NCBI GenBank assembly: GCA_010405405.1
Contig: MU004240.1
Coordinates: 1,675,687-1,739,686, forward strand
DNA: 64,000 nt
DNA from: Microthyrium microscopicum
Lineage: Eukaryota; Ascomycota; Dothideomycetes; Microthyriales; Microthyriaceae
Direction of reading: 5' to 3'
The notes under the pieces are model-generated. The model saw only the letters and a program-made list of their open reading frames with translations. It ran no database searches and was not told the DNA's origin. Shown here piece by piece: positions 22,879 to 32,294 of this stretch. How positions within the stretch are numbered: the first letter of the stretch is position 1; the number at the start of each line of letters is the position of its first letter. A program made the translations under genes and the position numbers.

Positions 22879-24286
22879 TTATTCTAGATAATAACAGTCC
22901 TGAGGAATTTCATTTTCTCCGTTGAACTTTGGCAGTCGTGAGAAATCAATGCAGATTTTAACAAGATTTGCCATCGAAGGAGTTTTATCTATCATATAGA
23001 AATGGACGATTCCAGTCCTCTCTCGCCCATTACCTTTTAGATTGTAGTCATTGATAAACTCCCGCCAGAGTTCTGGTTTATCGATCTTGATCTTGGGGTA
23101 TTTGCGTTGATAGCGCTTGACTGAAAGTTCATTAGTAGAGAATCATGACTTCGGGCTATCTAGCTAGCTCAAGTATAAGCTGCCACTACTCTGCTATGAT
23201 TGTATTTGGTAGCGCTTTGTGTTTGGCCTTGATAGCATTGCCGCCATATCAAGTGCAGGGACGTAGACAAAAGAAATGGCATGCTCGCACCGAGTAACCT
23301 GTCAACCGCCGCAACGTATACAAAGCATAGTACTCAATATTTGGTATACTCTTCTTCGTAGTCAATCACAGATGAGGGCGTCGATAACGAACGTAGCGGA
23401 CGGGCGCCAAAGAAGCTTCAAGCTGATGGGCGCAAGACATCTATAATGTCGATCGCTTGTTTGGAAGGGGAAGAACTTACTTTGTTGGATATAAGGCCCG
23501 ACAACGAATTCCAAGGACGTTCCCCAGGCTATTGGTGGCGTATGTCTGAGAGGTGGATCCAGGATTGTGAGCTCCCACATAATGAAGCATAGATCGATTT
23601 TGCGAAGGCCTGGCAGATTTTTCAAGACCTCCACTCCAGAGAACCGGATTGCCTCATCGTCTCCCATATCAAATGTCGAATGAGGCTCAAGGAGTTGGAC
23701 AATGCATACTTGCTCTATGAGGTGCCGGTAAGGATGATGGGCAATACAGCCTGCATGGCATTCGCGGTGCGCTCTAAAAAAGTTTCGAGAATAAAGGACT
23801 TGCGATGCTTCGAGATGAATATGTCGGCTTGTGCGTAGCAGAGCAATATAATTGCCAATTGTTTTTGTTTCATTACTCATCTCTTCCAGAACGTGCTTAC
23901 AGCCAAAAGACAGAGTAGAGTGGGTCTTCAGGGCCATGGAATAGACCATTTGGCGGATCTCGGTGGGAAGTTGCATAAACGGAAATGGACGGGACATCGC
24001 CATGTTGTTGATGGATGACGGGTTGGCTCTTGGACGGCGGGCTGAGCTTTGCCTCCTCATACCCCACCCTTCTTGCATTGAAGCAGGACGCTCTTGCATG
24101 GTTCGGGCGTTCTTTGCACGGAGCTGTACAATCTTGATGATGGACCGCTGTTGTTGATGGTTGAATTGGACCTGTGTACGCGTTGCGTTGTGCTAGGAAT
24201 TTGCGTAGAAAGCCAGACTAGAAGCAGAACGGAAGGTGGATACCTACCATGCCCGCTAACTTGCTTAGCGTTATGGCCTCAAGCAT
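22879..24286 (-). CDS. 2EXR/F-box-like hypothetical protein, three-exon model (323 aa)
   Basis: Fungal protein of the 2EXR-like type, recognised by FPFMQLPTEIRQMVYSMAL (about residue 76) followed by LLRTSRHIHLEASQVLYSRN. Such proteins are abundant in ascomycetes and their role is unclear. Exon 1 is 24286-24248 (13 codons). A 76-nt intron with GTAGGT/CAG joins it in phase to exon 2 starting at 24171. Exon 2 can end at the strong GTAAGT donor at 23480. An isolated open exon at 23120-22879, preceded by CTAATG...TTTCAG, then fits in phase (972 nt in total) and ends CYYLE-stop. That last intron would be about 360 nt, long for this genome, so a further small exon may be hidden in it. The alternative is read-through of the donor to a TGA at 23362. 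Exons 1-2 are well supported; the 3' part is inference. Confidence 0.6.
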
Positions 24287-25329
24287 CTTGATATCTGTAA
24301 GAATTACGGAGTCCTTTTTTTGTACATTTTCTTTTAAAGTGCATTGGTAACTAGAGGTAATCTATAAAGACCGGCGATAAGTTGTTTTGCGAATCTGGTC
24401 AGATACTCATGTTGTTATTTGATGAGATGTATTGACAGAGTTCAGCCTGATGACTTTTCTTGGCAGCCTTGCGACTGGCACACTACTGCAATGCGACCCG
24501 CCGACCACATGCACGATACCATCCACTATCTACAATTAAATTACAATATTCCGTACCGCCCTTAAGCTGATGAGATCAAGAGCAGGCCTGGACTCTATGT
24601 TGTCCAATCCCAATACGACTCCGGTCCCGAAAGATCCGCGAATTGCGCGTACTTCCGGCCGTGCAGTACCTCCTACCGGTAGGTACCTTTTGAACTTTCA
24701 ACAGATCTTAAGTATGGCTATTTGAGCGGAAACGTGGCTTCCAGGAGGGTATTATTGCGCCAATCCTTCGATACAGGCTCCTGTGTTGCAAGAAACAGTG
24801 TTTTGATATCATAGAATTCGAAATGTATATGTAGTTATGTGCATGTTATAAGTACCTAGCTTTTCAGATTTCGTCTTTGTCGCTTTCCAATAGGTTCGGT
24901 CTAAAAGCTACAGGTCCGACTCTGGGATTACTCTTGGCTTTGCGTGAGCAGCACAGCGAACTTGTATACTCGTGCTCATCGCTTGGCTCTAGCGAAGTGT
25001 ATTGGCAAAGTTAGTTTGTATTTCTCTTCCAAGCAAGTTTCACTATTCTTCTTGTAATTACGTAGGAAAAGGCGGGAGTAAACGAAGTCTTATTGTGATA
25101 GAGAATTTCCGACAACAAAGCCATATTGAGAAGCGATGGAGTTCTACATTTTACCATTAGGCGGTAGATCTCAAGTCGATCTGATTGCATAGTCCTCATT
25201 TAATTGCCAACCCTTAACATCTTATCTTTAACAGGTCTGACGTGGGACCAAACCGATTTCAAGAACTCTTTTGTTGCTCTTTTGGCCTGGCTCTGATTGA
25301 GCGCTTTGGACTGAGGTTGGTGCAACGTG
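24287..25329. other. Intergenic region
   Basis: Promoter side of the 2EXR-like gene and about 1 kb of DNA with no supported gene on either strand. Confidence 0.4.
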
Positions 25330-25650
25330 GCGAGCCTCTTACAAGTCTGATATTGCTGCCAAGTACAAAAAGCTCAAGACCGACGGGCGATCCACCGGAT
25401 CTATCTACGCGAACGTCACTCTGCTTGATGACGGCCCTGCTCCCCAGAAGGAGCGCATTGCGAGCGGTCTCGCCGTGTCAAAGTTCAAATGGTGATTGAC
25501 TAGAAGCTGAACGTTGTTGACCGTTTTGGTATCAAGATCACCAAGGAAGAGTTCATCGAGATCCAGCTGAACATTGGATACCAAACGACGCTTCCGTTTG
25601 AGGCAGCGCCCGACCCAAACCCTTCGAGGGAAGTATCGTGACGCTATAGA
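25330..25650 (+). pseudogene. Decayed gene fragment, family unknown
   Basis: One frame reads SYKSDIAAKYKKLKTDGR and GSIYANVTLLDDGPAPQKER, ending FKW with a TGA at about 25493. One base later another frame gives VID, a TAG stop, then KLNVVDRFGIKITKEEFIE and LPFEAAPDPNPSREV. Both halves look like genuine protein sequence, so the piece is most simply a gene fragment with one frameshift and one nonsense codon. I do not recognise the family. Confidence 0.45.
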
Positions 25651-26002
25651 AGCCATAGGCATTCGAATACACTCTTAAATTGTATGCTGATCAATTTGGA
25701 GCTTAATCCTAACCTAATATCTACCATGACAGTGTTTCGCCGTTGATCTGGTGAAAGAAACGGAGGAACAGGCCAAAGATGCGTTTTGGGCATTGCTTAA
25801 CCGTTGGACGGAGCACTGCAAGCAAAAGTGGCAGAGTGTCGGAAACCGTGCCGGTCATCAGCAGACAGTTTGAACGGATACTGCAAATCCCATCTTTTTC
25901 TTCGACATATCAAGATCTACTTAGTAGACATCTCTCCATTTTCGACCCATTCCATGCCATTCCATGGTTTAATAGTCTCTTTCATAGCTTTTGACTTCAA
26001 TA
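25651..26002. other. Intergenic region
   Basis: No supported gene. Short overlapping plus-strand frames only. Confidence 0.35.
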
Positions 26003-26371
26003 ATGAAATTCTTCCCATGCATACTGGACTTGACAATAATAGGTGCTTGTCTGCAGTCAATCCAAGTTTTCCCACGACAAGCTGTGGGTGTCGTACCTAG
26101 TAGCCAATACGATGGGATAAATACAGAAGGTTCTGAATTGGCACTGGAACTGACAAAAAGCATCTGCCTACCCACATTCAGCCAACACAATTGTATCAGA
26201 ATCGTTCGAGCGGTCCGTAAAATGAACCTTGATAATGATATCCGCTCGGCGGTCTGCAGCTTGATGTGCCCGATATTGAGCCAACAAAGCAAGCTCGGTT
26301 ACTACCAAGTTGTTCGTTTTAGATCGAGACTGATTCATACCACACTGTGCTGCAAATTTGCCCATCTCTAG
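26003..26371 (+). CDS. Putative small secreted cysteine-containing protein (122 aa)
   Basis: Single open frame from an ATG at 26003 (MKFFPCILDLTIIGACLQS). The first 20 residues are hydrophobic enough to act as a signal peptide, although an Asp at position 9 is unfavourable. The rest holds several Cys: two near residues 55-65 (SICLPTFSQHNC), CSLMC near 84-88 and a CC pair close to the end. No homology recognised. Size, cysteines and position in gene-poor, repeat-flanked DNA would fit a lineage-specific secreted protein. However, a comparable antisense frame (25969-26292) is also open, so the coding status is uncertain. Confidence 0.33.
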   Translation: MKFFPCILDLTIIGACLQSIQVFPRQAVGVVPSSQYDGINTEGSELALELTKSICLPTFSQHNCIRIVRAVRKMNLDNDIRSAVCSLMCPILSQQSKLGYYQVVRFRSRLIHTTLCCKFAHL

Positions 26372-26510
26372 CTGATGCAGTCGGATCAGAGAACATAGAG
26401 TTGGTTGTAGTCCTAGTTGCTGGCGTTGCCAACAGGAAGTCGAGCTTACCTACGCGCTAATGAGCTGTATTTTATCTCCCAGCTTCCCATACCTCCCTTA
26501 ACTTGAGGCC

Positions 26511-27480
26511 ATGCTTGCTACTTTCACCGACTCCGCGCGGAAGTTACTCTCGCTCTTGAGCCGCGATGGAGAGACGGGCTAACCCATCATCAAAGAGCTG
26601 GGAGTCTCGAAGAAGAAATCGAATTGACGACAGTATCGCCTGGCGCGACTCAGCTGGGGGTTACTCGCGGATATTCTACATGAACCTCGGAAGCAGAGCA
26701 TACTGGAAGGTAAGATTTTGGCTCTACTATCACATTTGCCGGGTTTCAGCACTTGATGGCTCCCATGACATTCGATGGCCGTTCCCACTAACGGACCGCA
26801 GACCAAGCTACAGCAGAGAAAACACTCAAAAATCCATTCAAGAACTGCAAAACAAAGTGAATGACACCAACACGGAGAACCGATCGCTCGTGAAAAAAGT
26901 GGATAGCCTGGAGCTTGAAAATAAGTCGCTTCAAAAAAGATCGGATCTGGTGGAGGTTGAATTGACGGAGCGACGTAAAACCACGATACCTCCACCCCAT
27001 GATTCGGGGTTCTCGGACCCAAATGAAGATCTATGTGCTCTTGTTCAACAAGCGCTTGCACTAATTCTCCCAGTGAATCGACATGATCCCTATCAGTTGG
27101 CGTCGATCACCCCCTTACTCCTATATCTAGCTTGCACTTGACCGGCTATCAGGCTGCTCCCTCCGCCACCCTATCTACCCCTATGCCTCGTTCTGAAGTT
27201 GGAAAGCGAGCGCCACGCGCGCCTCGATCAAGGAAATCCACGCCTTACGCAGCCAAAGCAACAGGCATAACTCGAATTCCCCTGCGTGTGACTGCCAAGC
27301 GACCCAAGCACGTTCTTTCATATCTGCAGAGAGCGCCTTATACTGGTGACGAATGTCGAAGATACCGACATCCAATCTCAGGCTGATGAACTAACAAAGA
27401 AATTGAATGCTGCCGTTGGCAAAAAGATAAAGTTAGGCTATACTGAGTCACATGGAGATATCGCCTCAAGATATGTGTAG
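26511..27480 (+). pseudogene. Decayed coiled-coil gene, relic 1
   Basis: From the ATG at 26511 one frame reads MLATFTDSARKLLSLLSRDGE, then passes a TAA (26580) and a TGA (26625) while staying plausible (PIIKELGVSKKK; LARLSWGLLADILHEPRKQS). It ends at a GTAAG donor at 26710. The intron (26710-26801) has CACTAAC...CAG, and the next exon starts in phase (D-Q-A-T-A-E). A one-base shift near 26825 is then needed to continue into a heptad-rich stretch (SIQELQNKVNDTN, LVKKVDSLELENKSLQKR). After it comes HDSGFSDPNEDLCALVQQ, matching HVTAFSDDNENLFSLISQ of relic 2. A last open piece ends with a TAG at 27478-27480. Two nonsense codons plus a frameshift indicate a pseudogene. Confidence 0.5.
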
Positions 27481-27682
27481 AAAGAAACTACTTGTTGTTT
27501 CCTGGTTTTGATATCTACCAACCCACAACTGCTACGTGCACAAGGCCAACATGAAATTTGGCACAGGCCTCAAGTTGGAAGACTTATACCTTTTTTGGCT
27601 TCCTGAGCGCAAGCTGACCATCGGCCTGAAAGCTATTGCCCTCAAGACTTAGGCCTGCGGCCAAGGTAGTTTGCTTGGCGTG
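27481..27682. other. Short intergenic interval
   Basis: No supported gene between relic 1 and the small minus-strand gene. Confidence 0.35.
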
Positions 27683-28115
27683 CTATCCGACGGAGACGTA
27701 GTCTTGATGGAGCTCCTCGACATGACCAGCCACAGCAACACAATCAGTGTCCAGCTTGTGGATAGCTTCAGGATTCCAGGTCGTTTGGTGTTGGTGGTAG
27801 CGGCGACCAAGGTCATCGTTCTTCTCTTAAATTCATATTAGTGTCCGTTCCAGGACATCAGACCAGAGAGGACTACCTGAAATGTGCCACTATTCAGAAG
27901 CTTCTGAGCATCGGAGACCGCCTGGAAATACTCCATTACTTGGTCGTGAATGCTTTCGTTCTTGGCATTAATGTTACCAAGCTCTTGAGTGACCGTGTTC
28001 AGTTCAGTCTTGAGGCTTCTGTATGATTAATGAATACTAGCCAACCGTATCAGGTTTAAGCGACTTAAAAAGCAACTTACGCGACGGCTGGATCTCCAGG
28101 GTAGTTTAAGGCCAT
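27683..28115 (-). CDS. Small three-exon hypothetical protein (105 aa)
   Basis: Found by splicing; no single frame shows it. Exon 1 is 28115-28081 (MALNYPGDPAVA), exon 2 28018-27877 and exon 3 27823-27683. Introns of 62 nt (GTAAGT...CAG) and 53 nt (GTAGTC...ACACTAAT...AG) join the exons in phase to 318 nt with a terminal TAG. Exon 2 is heptad-like (SLKTELNTVTQELGNI, DQVMEYFQAVSDAQKLLNS) and should form a short coiled coil. Exon 3 reads DLGRRYHQHQTTWNPEAIHK and LDTDCVAVAGHVEELH. No family recognised and no signal peptide. It starts about 200 bp from relic 2 in divergent orientation. Coherence across two introns argues for a real gene; expression is unknown. Confidence 0.5.
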
Positions 28116-28322
28116 GACGGTTTGATTTTTAGTTCGGTGCTTTGAGTTTGGTGGTGTTGATGTAAAAGAGGTGATGTGCTTGGCTGAAGTTATTTTGAAG
28201 GAAGCGGATTTGAAAGAAGATTTGGTACTACGGAGAAATGACCTGGCCGGGTGTTAGACTCCAGACCCCGAAGAACAAATCTCCCCGTTTGCGGAGTCTT
28301 ATGACATATCTGAAGAGGTAAA

Positions 28323-30960
28323 GTGCCTCTAAATTCTCGCTTTGCATCAAACCATGATGACTCTGCAAGTTACTCAGTCAGACTGGTCAACCACATCACC
28401 CAAACACGCAAATTTCGTCGATTCGTATATCTCATTACTTGGAACCATGTTGCCGCAGCAGACTGGCAAATTGCCATTCGTTTCTGTCTCAAGTCAAACT
28501 TCGATGCCTCATATGCTAATATCACCAGGTTCATAACGACTGAAGACCAGCGGGACCAACACCAGCCCAACCTGAATGTTATTTTGGGAGCGGATGATTC
28601 ATTGATTCGTCTCGAGCAGTTTGCTGTCCTGGTCGACGAAAAGATCCAAGGCGTCCATCGTACGCTAGCTTCGTGGCGAATATTCCATGAAAAAGACACG
28701 GATAGTTGGAACAGCAGGCAAAAGCTCAGACGGGATGGAAAGATCACGAAGAAGTTGTATCTGGTGAGAGTCTCGGGAATATACAAGGGCCTTTTCTCTA
28801 AATGCTGTGTCTAGATATATACTCAACTCATAATTGATCATCAAGGCACAACGCGACGCGAGATTACCCAATCCCTACAAGACCTCTCCATCAATCTCTC
28901 CAAACTACGTGGTTCCATCCCAATATCGGCATACCGTGGACTTTGTGTAGCCAGAGAACAGATTTTCGATCGGACTCGACCCAACGACCCCCACAAATTC
29001 ACCGCAGAATCTCGCAAGCACTTTCACATATCCATAGCGGTCATGAGAGAGGAATTGGGAGTAAAGCTCACCGCGGTTTCTTTACTGCGTGGGTGTCGAA
29101 GTGCAATCACCGTACCTCCATGGAATCAGCTTTCATGGGTCGCTATAGTCGTGCCGTGGATTTCGTGCAATCTTATGGAATCCACGAATTCGACCAACAA
29201 ACCGCTGTACCACCTTACAACAAAAATGTATGGTTTCAAGACGCCGTTGAAATTCTCCTCCGCCACCCGGCTTATGACGGCTCATAACGGCCACCCTGGC
29301 CACTTCACCAAAACCAAAAAGTACAAAATCTATGTGTTCACAAATCAATTATTTACAACACAAATACTACATATTTAGACAATCTGAAGAAGCCAAATTG
29401 CAAGTTGGATTTCGCTTGATTTTTTGAAGCTTGAAATAACTAGCTAATTACGGTTGTTCATATTAAATTTTTAATCTATGAAATATGCATCTTTTCTTGG
29501 CACTTTCTGAAGATATGAAGTTGAGAAAGGGGTCGCTAATTTAGAGGGTAATAGCTTCACTAACTTAGGGGGCTATCTCACTAATTTAGCGATTAACTAT
29601 GGCTCTTACTTATGTCTCCACTTTTTGTCAAAAAGTAAAAAGATCTTAGAAATAACCAACCATCATAAACATATCAAAATATACACATATTATATTTTTA
29701 GATTTTGCAAAAATACAGAAAAATTCAATTTGCTAAATGGCTTCTTCAGAATGTCTGAAAATGTGCTATTTGGGGTGTAATAATTAGCTTTAGAATTTTG
29801 TGTTTGTTGTACTTTTTGATTTTGGGGAAGTGGCCAGGGTGGCCGTTATGAGCCGTCATACGGCTGGACCTTTCAACCAACAGGAAAGCGTCCGGAACAC
29901 CTTGACCCATTTGAGCAGCATTTCGCTGCAAGGCTGGAACAACGAGCTGCTTCACCAGGCGAGCGAGGCTGGTAGTCTCCCATGGCGCTTGATGGCTCCC
30001 ACGACACTTAATCGTATTCCCCACTAACAAACCGTAGACCAAGCTATAGCAACGAATCGTGCTATCGAGAACCTATCTGAAGCTTTCCAACGACTCCAAG
30101 ACCGTAGCAATATACAAGAGGAGCAGATCAAAAGCTTACAAACTTCTACCAAAGCACGTCAAGACGACGCCAACACAGGGAGCAAAGCGCTCATGGAGCG
30201 ACTGGCCAAGGTTGAGACTTCCAACGGGAATCTTGTACTAGAAGTGGAACGTCTCCAGACCGAGAACGAAAACCTTCGCAATCAAGTGCACAGCCTGGAA
30301 ACTACGGAAAATTCTCTTCGATGAAAACCACAGCATACAATATCTCCGGCCCATGTTACCGCGTTCTCCGACGACAATGAAAACCTATTTTCTTTGATTT
30401 CTCAGAGCACTCCCGCTCCAAAGCATCCTGCTAATGGTCTCCATGTTGCAGGTCATGTTTCATGCACGATACATGAGCATGGTCGAGTTCCTCGTGAAAT
30501 TGCGTGTCTCGGGCTTCAGTTGCTATAATCTGGCGCGATCATCTTAGGCTAATAAACTACAGATCCCGTTCAGCCTACCAATGTTGCTCGGGCGAAAGTA
30601 CACCAGCCCAATCAGGTCGGCCCTTTGCCATTTCACCAGAGCCTTCAGGCCGCTCCACCCGGGTGACCCGCCAAAACACACCTAGACAACCCACGCCATA
30701 CGAAGCCATGCAGCTAGCATCGTTTGCTCTCCTTTGCGCGTGAACAATCAAGTCACGCAGGTAAGGCACAGCATATCTGACGACGACCGCCCTATACTCT
30801 TCACCCATGTCAAAATTTCGATATCAAAACCGAGGCCGAGGCGCGGCATAAAAGAACTTAATGGCACCTTCGGCAAACCCGGCATCACAAAAGGTCTGCC
30901 TATCGATTGCTTGACCAGCACGCTCACCCGTAGAAGAAAATACAACGCCGTGAACTAGGA
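28323..30960 (+). pseudogene. Coiled-coil gene relic 2, split by a TIR element
   Basis: An open frame from about 28323 (no ATG in this frame, so the 5' end is unresolved) runs to a donor at 28764. A 51-nt intron (28764-28814) leads in phase to IYTQLIIDHQGTTRREITQ, FDRTRPNDPHKFTAESRK and on to ATRL at 29273. There a 584-bp inverted-repeat element intervenes. On its far side, from 29861, the frame resumes in register (AGPFNQQESVRNTLTHLSS) and reaches a donor at 29972. The exon from 30038 is a heptad-rich coiled coil (LQDRSNIQEEQIKSLQ, LVLEVERLQTENENLRNQ) ended by a TGA at 30322, after which the same frame stays open through FSDDNENLFSLISQ. Further homology to relic 1 extends to about 30960. Family unknown. 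The element, the TGA and downstream shifts make it non-functional as it stands. Confidence 0.5.
29275..29858. mobile_element. 584-bp terminal-inverted-repeat element with TA target duplication (Tc1/mariner-type MITE), family B
   Basis: The left end (tgacggctcataacggccac then cctggccactt, starting 29275) is the inverted complement of the right end (aagtggccagggtggccgtt then atgagccgtca, ending 29858). Nearly perfect complementarity continues for about 50 bp and in weaker form for about 100 bp. TA dinucleotides flank both ends (29273-29274 and 29859-29860), the target duplication expected for Tc1/mariner elements. The inside is AT-rich and non-coding, so it would need a transposase supplied in trans. 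It sits inside the reading frame of coiled-coil relic 2. Confidence 0.85.
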
Positions 30961-31552
30961 AGATGGTCCTGAGATTGCATGCGAGAAATGCAGGAGCCAA
31001 AAACGGGGCAGTTGGAGAGCGCTCATGTCGCTATTGATTCCATGATATACTTTCTTGTTCCGCAAAGCAGATGTGTCATTTTCAATGCAGTCTTCTCATA
31101 GTAGCGGAGAGACCTTGAACGTCAGCTCGTGCGCTGTTTGGCGGAAAGTAGAATCAATCGCAGAACCGGGTGAAGCCAACATTAACTCTTGTTCCCGCCC
31201 GTTAAAATTTTGTTCCGCAGCATAATTATCTGTTGGCCAACCTTTATATGGAGCCACGGCTCAAGTCTAGGTCCCCCGCTGCCCAGCCCTGTGGCCAAAC
31301 ATAGCTGCGCCACCTCCTGCTAGCCACAAGCAGATCTGCGAGGTCTCGTAAGGACCAGCCAATGCTCATTTGCGGAAGAATAAAATAAGCTGCGGAAGAC
31401 CAGGGTTTTATAGTAAGTCATCCACAAGTCATCTATATTATCCGCAGTGTAGTTGTTTTGTTCTGTAGTACTTGTTACGATTGCTTATACTATTAGTCCA
31501 AACAAATGGGTCCAGCCCATAGTAACTTGTAATGTAATTTAACACGTCGTAG
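30961..31552. other. Intergenic region
   Basis: No supported gene. Confidence 0.4.
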
Positions 31553-32003
31553 GATGTTGAGTGGCTACTTGTACCAGGAGGCCAGTGGGAAGTCAATTAT
31601 CGAGACGAGAAGATCGCCATAGAAACCCTGAGCGTATGGACAAGTCATTACAATCCCTTGTATCGAAGAGACGCTCTGGAAAGAGATCAGATGTCGATGA
31701 GAAAGAGAGATATTTTCTGGACTTACCCTGCTCAAGTCTGTATGACACGCGCTGGTGGTGGAGCGCGCACAACCACGAGGTAAGAACAGTGTATCCCATT
31801 ACATTCGATGGGTTCCTTGGATGGCATCAGAATTTTGAGTACCGTGGGCCCCATCAGATGCGATAGCTCACGTAACCTTCATACTCATCATTTCCAATCA
31901 ATCGCACTCTAGACATGCTCAGCAACATTTATAACGACATGAGCTCATACGCGACAACGCATTTGGACACCATCGCCAACTGCAAGCCTTTCCAGGCTGA
32001 ACG
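31553..32003 (+). pseudogene. Possible gene fragment upstream of family A element
   Basis: The frame from 31553 reads EWLLVPGGQWEVNYRDEK and LSVWTSHYNPLYRRDALE to a donor at 31780. A 51-nt intron to 31830 continues in phase to a TAG at 31910. A separate short open exon, 31915-32003 (MLSNIYNDMSSYATTHLD), ends at a GTATGT donor just before the inverted-repeat element at 32041. The pieces look protein-like but do not join into one frame with the coiled-coil relic that follows. Family unknown. Confidence 0.3.
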
Positions 32004-32040
32004 GTATGTAATTTTGACAATGGCGCGTTCCCAGGAAGTG

Positions 32041-32215
32041 CGATGGCTCCCATACAAGACGGTCTGCTATCGAGTGCTTTATTTGCCATGAAGGGCGTTC
32101 GCATTGGAAACATCTAGCAGATACGATGGAGATTGAAGCACTCGATGACAGAACGTAGCGTCTGGGCGCCATCACAGTTAATGGGAGTACGCCATTTATA
32201 TTTTGCCATGCCGTT
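32041..32215. mobile_element. Family A inverted-repeat element, copy 2 (partial)
   Basis: Shares tatcgagtgctttatttgcc with copy 1 (13680-13890). Its right end (cgtctgggcgccatcacag, then aatgggagtacgccattta) is the inverted complement of the left end of copy 1 over at least 45 bp. The left end is shortened. It lies directly upstream of coiled-coil relic 3. Confidence 0.6.
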
Positions 32216-32294
32216 GTCGCGGTCGTGGGAGCCGTCAACGGGAGCCATCGACGCTGATGGGTGTCAAAGTACCACAATGCTAACAGGTTCTAGG

